From contig JAWDGP010001095.1 of the NCBI GenBank assembly GCA_033675545.1, positions 58,501-122,500 on the forward strand: a stretch of DNA of 64,000 nt. Direction: 5' to 3'. Shown one piece after another: positions 54,164 to 64,000 of this stretch. The notes under the pieces were generated by a model. That model saw nothing but the letters and a program-made list of their open reading frames with translations. It was not told the origin of the DNA and made no database searches. Numbering within the stretch: position 1 is the stretch's first letter; every line of letters starts with the position of its first letter. Position numbers and translations under genes: made by a program. This DNA comes from Elysia crispata (taxonomy: Eukaryota > Mollusca > Gastropoda > Plakobranchidae).

Positions 54164-54878
54164 CCTCATTCTCGATCTCCCTCTTCTCTGTTAGTTTATC
54201 TGTCTGTCTCTCTGCCTCATTCTCGATCTCCCTCTTCTCTGTTAGTTTATCTGTCTGTCTCTCTGCCTCATTCTCGATCTCCCTCTTCTCTGTTAGTTTA
54301 TCTGTCTGTCTCTCTGCCTCATTCTCGATCTCCCTCTTCTCTGCTGGTTTATCTGTCTGTCTCTCTGCCTCATTCTCGATCTCCCTCTTCTCGGTTAGTT
54401 TATCTGTCTGTCTCTCTGCCTCATTCTCGATCTCCCTCTTCTCGGTTAGTTTATCTGTCTGTCTCTCTGCCTCATTCTCGATCTCCCTCTTCTCTGTTAG
54501 TTTATCTGTCTGTCTCTCTGCCTCATTCTCGATCTCCCTCTTCTCTGTTAGTTTATCTGTCTGTCTCTCTGCCTCATTCTCGATCTCCCTCTTCTCGGTT
54601 AGTTTATCTGTCTGTCTCTCTGCCTCATTCTCGATCTCCCTCTTCTCTGTTAGTTTATCTGTCTGTCTCTCTGCCTCATTCTCGATCTCCCTCTTCTCTG
54701 TTAGTTTATCTGTCTGTCTCTCTGCCTCATTCTCGATCTCCCTCTTCTCTGCTGGTTTATCTGTCTGTCTCTCTGCCTCATTCTCGATCTCCCTCTTCTC
54801 TGTTAGTTTATCTGTCTGTCTCTCTGCCTCATTCTCGATCTCCCTCTTCTCTGCTGGTTTATCTGTCTGTCTCTCTCC
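54164..54878. repeat. 51-bp minisatellite, 14 copies, open on both strands
   Basis: Unit starts CCTCATTCTCGATCTCCCTC and ends ATCTGTCTGTCTCTCTG. Copies vary at one short site (CTCTGTTAG, CTCTGCTGG, CTCGGTTAG). As 51 is 17 codons, both strands stay open: plus 54119-54907 repeats a 17-residue Ser/Leu-rich peptide; minus 54968-54147 repeats a charged EKREIENEAERQTDKLT unit. Neither ORF has recognisable flanking domains, so I annotate the array as a repeat. Confidence 0.96.
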
Positions 54879-55209
54879 TCCTCCTGTATCGCACGAAGAC
54901 AGTTTAACCAAACCAAATTTCCACGAGACACAAGTATCAACTTCCTCCTTGTTGTAAACTGTAGACACTGGAAGCCACCAGACTGGTTGGAAATCACAGA
55001 CCTCGCCTGAGTCACCTTGATCTCTAAGCTGAGGTTGCTGTCTTATTTTATCCGCCCTGTAGATATTTTTCTCCCATCTATTTGTAAAAATCTATGTCCA
55101 GGGCGTCGTGAACTTTAGAAGTCTTATTTACACCTTCCCTTAACAATAATATAGAAAATAGACAGAAGTTCTGTTCCAAATAGACTTCACTAGGAGCTTG
55201 CAGAAACCC
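54879..55209. other. single-copy spacer
   Basis: The minus-strand repeat ORF begins here (ATG at 54968, 27 non-repetitive codons). Otherwise nothing recognised. Confidence 0.5.
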
Positions 55210-55351
<142 letters not shown>

Positions 55352-56130
55352 TAATTATTACTATTATTCTAAATCTTTCTGATTGTTAGACGGGGTTCGT
55401 GACTTTGTACTAAGTGGCAGAAGTCTTCTTGAATCAATATCATGGGTCAAGATTAGATGTACGTGGCTCCTCTATTAATTTTGTTTTCCGGAAATTAATA
55501 GTGGCACCATATTGCTTCCAATCTTCCATAAAATTTCAATGATTTTTTTTATATTGTGTTATTTACATTTAAGCTTTATTCCGACGTAACAGTAGGAACT
55601 GAAATAAAATCGATTTTTTAAAAATTCGCTTCACTTTGTGAAGTACTTCGAATTGAAGTGTTATTAACTAAAAACTTTACTTTTTTTTTGTTAACCTTGG
55701 TTTTGGACCACACCCTACGAAAGTCTTTCATTCCGACCACAAACATTGGAAAACTTGGCAGGTATAATTGCTAGACACCTTTGCATGTTACTATGGAACC
55801 AAATTATAGGTCTCCCATACCTCCTCGAACCTTCCAGCAGCTTGCACGCGAGGCACTTTGCCAGGGGGAGGCGATCGTTCAGGACCCATTGCTTACCAGC
55901 CTGTGATCATCGACCAGGAAACACTTGTGAAATCGATGACGTCTGCTTGTTCACACAACTCTGACCCCTTTCCCCTCATGCTTGTCTCCGCGTCTGATTT
56001 CTGATTTTCAGAAATCTACACTTTCATTCAGAGCGTAATAATACAAGAGACATGGAATATAGTATTTTAAGCTTGTTGTGGGTGTAATGGCATGCGTGTT
56101 GTGTCACACTGAAATACGTGTTGCGTTGAT
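55352..56130. other. single-copy DNA
   Basis: No gene recognised. Confidence 0.55.
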
Positions 56131-56390
56131 TACAGCTTTACATTTTGAGGAACAGTTGGGAAAGAGTTCGGGATCAGCGCTTTGGACTTTACGGTGGAAG
56201 GGAGGTCTTTATGCCTCGAGGCTGAAAAGCTTAGGACCTCAAGGTCGAAGGCTTTACTCTAGGTCTGATTGTTAAAAAGCTGCGGACTTCACGTTGAGGC
56301 AGTTAACTTTTTAGGCCTTATGATTAAGGGTCCACGGATCTCACTTTGAAGGTGTTCCAAGCCTCGCCGGAAATAGTCAGTCGTCTGGTG
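56131..56390. repeat. decayed 50-bp tandem repeat, 4-5 units
   Basis: Segments 56181-56230, 56231-56280, 56281-56330 and 56331-56380 align without gaps. Each starts with a GGACTT/GGACCTC/GGATCTC-like word, followed by a GAAGG/GAGGC word and a TTAAAAAGC/GATTAAGGG-type end. 56131-56180 may be a fifth, more diverged unit. Similarity is low, indicating an old array. Confidence 0.55.
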
Positions 56391-56788
56391 GTGAGGTTCG
56401 TGTCTCATGATGGAGTTTTCGGATGGTATATTACCGGGCACAGCTTTGTTTCTGAACTTACGGAGACATGGTTTGGAGGAATTTGGGCCTCATCTTTTTA
56501 ACTTCGACTTTTCTCTTAGTCGAGCCACGCAAAAAAAAAATTGCAAGATAGTGTGAGGGAAGTTGTCTGTGGGTCACCAACTTGCCGGATGGGCTCAAGT
56601 GAGGCTGATGGGATAGAATCTGAATGATGAGGCTCGTGGCGTTTGTTGCATAATAAATTCTAATATAAAATAAGAGAAAGAAAATCATCTAGTTATCAAA
56701 CAAGTGGTATTGGTATCTATCTTTCTCATGAGAGTAACTTTCACGCCATCCTAGATTGTTGGTCAGCTTCCAACCTACGGGACCTAAA
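56391..56788. other. spacer
   Basis: Possible further diverged traces of the 50-bp unit near 56450-56510; otherwise nothing recognised. Confidence 0.4.
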
Positions 56789-57536
56789 ACGATTCAGAAC
56801 TGCTAGTACCAGGAAAGAAAGAAGTCTCTCAGCCCTGTAAAACGATTCAGAACTGCTAGTACCGGGAAAGAAAGAAGTCTCTCAGCCCTGTAAAACGATT
56901 CAGAACTACTAGTACCGGGAAAGAAAGAAGTCTCTCAGCCCTGTAAAACGATTCAGAACTACTAGTACCGGGAAAGAAAGAAGTCTCTCAGCCCTGTAAA
57001 ACGATTCAGAACTACTAGTACCGGGAAAGAAAGAAGTCTCTCAGCCCTGTAAAACGATTCAGAACTACTAGTACCAGGAAAGAAAGAAGTCTCTCAGCCC
57101 TGTAAAACGATTCAGAACTACTAGTACCGGGAAAGAAAGAAGTCTCTCAGCCCTGTAAAACGATTCAGAACTACTAGTACCGGGAAAGAAAGAAGTCTCT
57201 CAGCCCTGTAAAACGATTCAGAACTACTAGTACCGGGAAAAGAAAGAAGTCTCTCAGCCCTGTAAAACGATTCAGAACTACTAGTACCGGGAAAGAAAGA
57301 AGTCTCTCAGCCCTGTAAAACGATTCAGAACTACTAGTACCAGGAAAGAAAGAAGTCTCTCAGCCCTGTAAAACGATTCAGAACTACTAGTACCGGGAAA
57401 GAAAGAAGTCTCTCAGCCCTGTAAAACGATTCAGAACTACTAGTACCGGGAAAGAAAGAAGTCTCTCAGCCCTGTAAAACGATTCAGAACTACTAGTACC
57501 GGGAAAGAAAGAAGTCTCTCAGCCCTGTAAAACGAT
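56789..57536. repeat. 53-bp minisatellite, 14 copies with a 5-unit pattern
   Basis: Unit starts ACGATTCAGAACTACTAGTA and ends TCTCAGCCCTGTAAA. A variant ACCAGGAAAG (instead of ACCGGGAAAG) occurs in copies 1, 6 and 11 only, five units apart. Copies 1-2 also have CTGCTAG, and copy 9 has one extra A. Otherwise the copies are near identical. No ORF. Confidence 0.97.
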
Positions 57537-58538
57537 GACTTACGGCATCGTTACCCTTTAAAAGTCTCGCGTTGCAGTCGCAGTCGCTATTTAAGCCATT
57601 GCTGCTGTTTTTCTATACCAAAGTCTCTGATTTTCTTATCATTCGTGCAGTTTTTTTTTCTTCATCACCTTTATATTGCAACCACATCTAATGTGGCAAG
57701 GTTATCAACCACACCCAGAATATTGCCTTATTTAGATTGATATCAGGTTTAGATCAATATAGCGCTCGTGTTAGCAATGAACGGTCCACTTTCTTATACT
57801 AAGTCAGGCGTTAATTTTACTGCAAGATTTTTGCTCATACTGTTTGTGATCAACAGGGAATAAGATGATGCTAGCCCCTTTTAGCTCCTCTTTGTTACTG
57901 GTTTCTAACAATCCTTATTTTTATCATGATCCTTAGGACAGTAGTCTACAGAATTAATATCATATGTTGCCCACCACAGCAGTACAGACGGATCAAGGCT
58001 GCTGCTGAAGCTTGGCTTCTATTGTTCTCGTCTTGTTTAGAACCATACGTGACTTCATACTTTTCCCCTCTATTCCGATTGTTCTTCCTGAGAGAGCAAA
58101 TAGCGTACACTCGAAGTAAATGGGGGAGAGAAAATTCCAAAATAGCTGCAGTCATAAGTTTGTGAGGTAAATTCTATATTTATAAGGTGACCTTCTAAAG
58201 AGGTCCGATAATAGCTTGCTTGCGTATGAGAAATCGGGTTGTTGGTTTTTTTTGCTTTGTTTTTGTTTTTTTTTGATGTTAATAATGAAATTTGTAAGCG
58301 TGTCAATTGAAGTCAACAATTTATTTTGGTCTGGTCTTAGAGCTTTTTTTTTTCTATACTGGGAATTTTGTGTTTTTGTGTGAGTGTGGGGAAAAAGAGG
58401 GGGGTGGGAGGGAGCGGATTTTGGGTCTGTTTCAAGATGAGCATCGATGAGCGCTGCAGCACTATAATACTACAAGGCTTGGTTTTTATTTCCTACCAGA
58501 ACATAAAATATACGTTCTGTGGGCAATGTGCAAAAAGA
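57537..58538. other. AT-rich single-copy DNA
   Basis: No ORF above 80 codons; nothing recognised. Confidence 0.55.
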
Positions 58539-58551
58539 GGGGGGGGGGGGG

Positions 58552-58595
<44 letters not shown>
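58539..58595. repeat. G14 then (GA)n
   Basis: G run at about 58539-58552, then AGGAGAGAG and GA units. Confidence 0.95.
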
Positions 58596-58597
<2 letters not shown>

Positions 58598-58670
58598 AAG
58601 AAAAATCAACCACGAACCTAGATCTAGCTCGAGACCGACATCAAGATTAAAGACGTAAAACATGGCAGAT

Positions 58671-58758
58671 GGAATGGACAGGGATCGAACCTGCGCCTCG
58701 ATACGGCACCCATCGCCTTGCCGAGACAAGACCAGGTACTTAACCACTGAACCATTCA
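58671..58758 (-). pseudogene. tRNA-like sequence, 88 nt, class II size
   Basis: On the minus strand the ends TGAATGG and CCATTCC pair at six of seven positions. CAG...CTG can form a D-stem, and GCAGG-TTCGATC-CCTGT gives a T-arm with a perfect B box (GGTTCGATCCC). The A-box region is GGTTCAGTGGTTAAG. The anticodon stem GTCTT/AAGGC leaves an 8-nt loop rather than 7, so no clean anticodon can be read. It could be a tRNA pseudogene or the head of a tRNA-derived SINE. Confidence 0.45.
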
Positions 58759-61470
58759 CATCTACGAAAATTGGTGCTTCAGGAACAGTGATCTGCATGC
58801 TTCTTGAACAAAGAACTTAAACCGTTTAGGACAACCCATTCCAAGTCCATCTTTTTTACAGGACATAAACCAACTAGCCTCTAACGGATCTTATAAAAAT
58901 TCTCATAATAATTAACTAAAAGATATAGTTTTAATATAGAAATAAGGCAGTCAAACAACGATAGAGGCTGAGACAGGGGAGGAGGGTTGTCAATGATTGC
59001 CCCTTTTGAACAGAGATTACGGGTCTGGTATTACAGTCCACTGGTATCGGGAGGGCTGTGTTGGTTTGCGCTCAAGCATCTAGAATCTGGAGAGCGCCCG
59101 CTCACAGCGAAGTGCATCTGTCCGAGTTGAATGGTCAGTTCGGTACTGTAGCACAGTTGTGATGCAACTCTATCAATTGTACAGTGTCCTTATTTTCTCC
59201 TCGTCTTGATCAAAGATTGATATGTACATCAAGTCAGTAAGCGTGGGTACTGGATTCGGAGGCTGTATATATTTTCACTTAGTTATAACCGAGTGTGTTG
59301 CTATGTTTGTGTGCTTTCAGATAGTCATTGTGCGTCTGCCTGACTGTTTTTCTCTGGGTGCAAACCATCGATGATTGATTGAGCCGTACCCAACTTAATC
59401 TCGGATGGCGTCAGCATAAAATGGTGCAACGTACAGGTTATAAGAGTACACGTGTTTATCACGCTAGGCTTTATAATAGGATACACCTGAATGAACTCGC
59501 TGTCTGTATTTAATCTAAAGCGCTGGATGGAAAATAGTTTGCAGCCCATTTTAAAATATCAACCATGTGTGTCAACTAGTTCGATCAGGTAGTATGTTTC
59601 TGACCTTGTCTCGGTTGTAACTTTTGGGATCATTGACCTCCCATATCAGTTTAATTCGAATATTCTGAATATTGTATGTTACGATCCTTTCAGCTCGGTC
59701 CCATTGCTCTCTTGCCCAAGGTAGCAAAGTTAGCAAGCCGAGCTGAAGGCAGTACGCCAGACAGCCTTGCTGGCTGATTCGCCCACATGAAACCACTAAG
59801 TTCTGCTCTTGGAATGCGTGCACGTGCCTGGTTGAGACGCACTCATACTTCTTCTTTTATTATATCAAGATCTCTATCCATTGAGTGGCCTTCAGTTCAC
59901 CTTTAGCCAAGTCCAAACAGCTGCCAATCGTCCCGGCCGCCCTTGAAACATCCCGACTCGTAACTTTCTCTTGTTCCTTGTTCTAGAAGCAGGCAGTGTG
60001 CCTGAACAGTCTTGGAGCAAGCTCAACGCAATCCTGATTAGTGTACTGTTTCTCTGACTGGAGCGAGTTCTGAGCTTTAGCTCGAGATGCAAGATGGTTG
60101 GCGCTGGCATTCTACCACGACATTCAGCGGGTTTCTCCGTTTCCTTGAAGTGAACCGTCCGGTGCAGTGTAAACCAACCTGCTCATCCTCCCCACTATCT
60201 CTCGACATCTTTCGGGCGTTTGGCTCACTTCTGACATTGACTTGCATTCACGCTCAGAATGAATGCGCCTCACTCACTCTCCCATTCACACACACACATG
60301 CACGCACGCGCATACCTCAGGTCTGCATCTCTTGAGGCCTCGCGTGCACGTACTCACGCGGCCGCCGCAAAAGCTAAACATACCTGACGGATGAATGAAA
60401 CATACCTGGACGATTTGTAATTTGTGGTTGGGTTGCATTCTATCATGTACAACACGGTCGTGCGGTCGGGTTACGCACTTTGTCGTCGGTTAGTTTGTCC
60501 TGCCCGCATCAACCGATATGATATGATAAAAGTGTTGGTGATGAAAATAGAGTAGGAGAACTTAAGGAGGAAAAAAAAAAAACGAATTTGCTTGAGTGCA
60601 ACGATACTCCAGTCAATAGGATTATTAGTCGTTTGAGTTTTGCTTTTGTTTTTGTTTTTTTTAATTTGTTTTCTTGGTTCATTGCCAAGTTGCTTCATGT
60701 CCAAATGAATCATTCAGCAAATGCGCAAAGCTCACATTTCACAACTTGGTACATTCTCTCTTGATACCTTTCCCTCCATCCATTCTGTTTCTTCCTTCTC
60801 CTCCTCCTCCTCTTCCTCTTCACTCCCTTTCATTATTGTGTAAGTACAAATCATTCCAGCAACGTGGAAGCCGAGGACTCGACCCTCGACCTGCTTCCCA
60901 GTCCGGGAGGACCAATGGGAGTGTTGCTGTGTAATCAGTGCCCAGCACGTTAGCTGCTGGCCGTTTGGAGCTTAGCCAACCTATTAAAATGGTAGATCAG
61001 CAAAACATTAACAGCGGCTCTGTCTCTGTTTATTAATATAAGCGTACCAGTCACTCGAAGTAACACATATCAGTTAGTCTGAGCGAGAGTTTTATATGGG
61101 TTGGTAAAGTATGTGCGATATCAGATAATCCACAAACCAGGCCTCGGCACTCTAGACTGAGTGTATGAAGTGGAAGAAACAAAACCCACCTGCTTGCCTG
61201 CTGGAAACTCTAGAGGCATTGACCGAATGAAGTGTTATCACAACATATCACAGCTCTTGATCTCTATCAAAACATTAGTCCCTTCCTAGTGCGTTGGGAA
61301 CCCAAACTGCCCCAAGAAACAGATTAGCCCTCTGCAGCAGTTCTAAAACCTGTGAGGCGTCCTGCCAACAGAGCCATCTGTTACACTATCAGACCCGACA
61401 ATTCACAATTATTGTTAGTGCGTCCTTGGTAGAACTGTAACTATTGTGAATTACAATCGCTGAGTGTATT
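58759..61470. other. single-copy DNA
   Basis: ORFs up to 86 codons, none recognisable. Short CA/CG-rich patch at 60280-60312, CTC-rich patch at 60795-60825. No gene recognised. Confidence 0.55.
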
Positions 61471-61476
61471 CTCTCT

Positions 61477-61549
<73 letters not shown>

Positions 61550-61570
61550 CTCCTCCCCCCCCCCCCCCCT
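61471..61570. repeat. (CT)n then C16
   Basis: CT units with one TT break, then a C run at about 61554-61569. Confidence 0.96.
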
Positions 61571-61969
61571 TGCCCGTTTTAAACAAAAACAAAATCATAA
61601 CTACTTTGTTTTAAAAAACAACAACAACAACAACAACAAAAACAGCTTGGAAGAAATGTATATAGTAAACGTAATGTTAACACATGTTAGCCACTCATGC
61701 TTCTAGAACTTTGGCATTGAAATGTTTGGGATTTTTGTCGGGGCTAGGTAATCTCATGACGTAAGCCAAACAGGCAGGGCCGACCGATAAATCGGTTCTA
61801 GTTAGTTCTAGCCGCGGAAAAACCACAGCGCACAGGTCAGGTATTTCTATATAAAAAGGTCTTTTTACGTTACTCATTCAGAGCATGCAGGAGTATCGTC
61901 TGGCGCGCGGCCAACCAGCGGTGGTTTCCTTGCTTCCCAGCCTCGTCTCTACTGGCCTTGTGTTTATAC

Positions 61970-61971
<2 letters not shown>
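61571..61971. other. spacer with (CAA)n
   Basis: CAA units at about 61619-61639. Nothing else recognised. Confidence 0.55.

Positions 61972-62046
<75 letters not shown>
61972..62046. repeat. (CT)n microsatellite, about 37 units
   Basis: Perfect CT repeat. Confidence 0.97.

Positions 62047-64000
<1,954 letters not shown>

Overview
This is non-coding, repeat-dominated animal nuclear DNA. It shows no prokaryotic operon structure, no rRNA and no CRISPR. What it does show is eukaryotic: long di- and trinucleotide microsatellites, several minisatellite arrays, a chordate/invertebrate-type non-LTR retrotransposon, tRNA-like (SINE-type) relics and isolated splice-site-like sequences. The abundance of (GA)n/(CT)n tracts, together with a CR1/L2-like LINE ending in (ATT)n, would fit a marine or freshwater invertebrate such as a gastropod mollusc. 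That placement is an impression, not a demonstration.

Layout. The left edge (1-2295) lies inside a 58-bp minisatellite. From 2.3 to 16.4 kb there is AT-rich single-copy DNA broken by about ten long microsatellites. A 43/44-bp satellite fills 16.97-20.04 kb and a 35-bp satellite fills 23.0-24.9 kb; both have higher-order structure. From 25 to 41 kb there are more GA/CT tracts, a tRNA-derived SINE candidate (28.85 kb), an 11-copy 59/62-bp array (34.0-34.6 kb), promoter-like GC-box/CRE clusters (near 36.1 kb) and a 768-bp trinucleotide composite (37.8-38.6 kb).

The only long, convincingly protein-coding ORF is at 41768-43987: 739 codons of reverse transcriptase from a 5'-truncated non-LTR retrotransposon whose 3' end carries a hairpin and an (ATT)n tail. 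It lies between two oppositely oriented copies of a ~280-300 bp dispersed repeat (39930-40208 and 46826-47128).

From 47 to 58 kb come three more arrays (51 bp x 8 perfect copies; 51 bp x 14; 53 bp x 14) and a decayed 50-bp array. From 58.5 kb to the end there is a tRNA-like element, three more GA/CT tracts and single-copy DNA.

No host gene can be identified by product. A few segments look like possible first exons (polypyrimidine-AG acceptors, CAG|GT donors, CRE and GC-box motifs). The best is 27747-27930, with a 42-codon phase-0 open reading frame resembling a mitochondrial presequence. If real, they suggest plus-strand transcription with long introns, but RNA evidence would be needed. Nothing resembles a defence, biosynthetic or other multi-gene system; the most unusual content is the tandem-repeat organisation itself.
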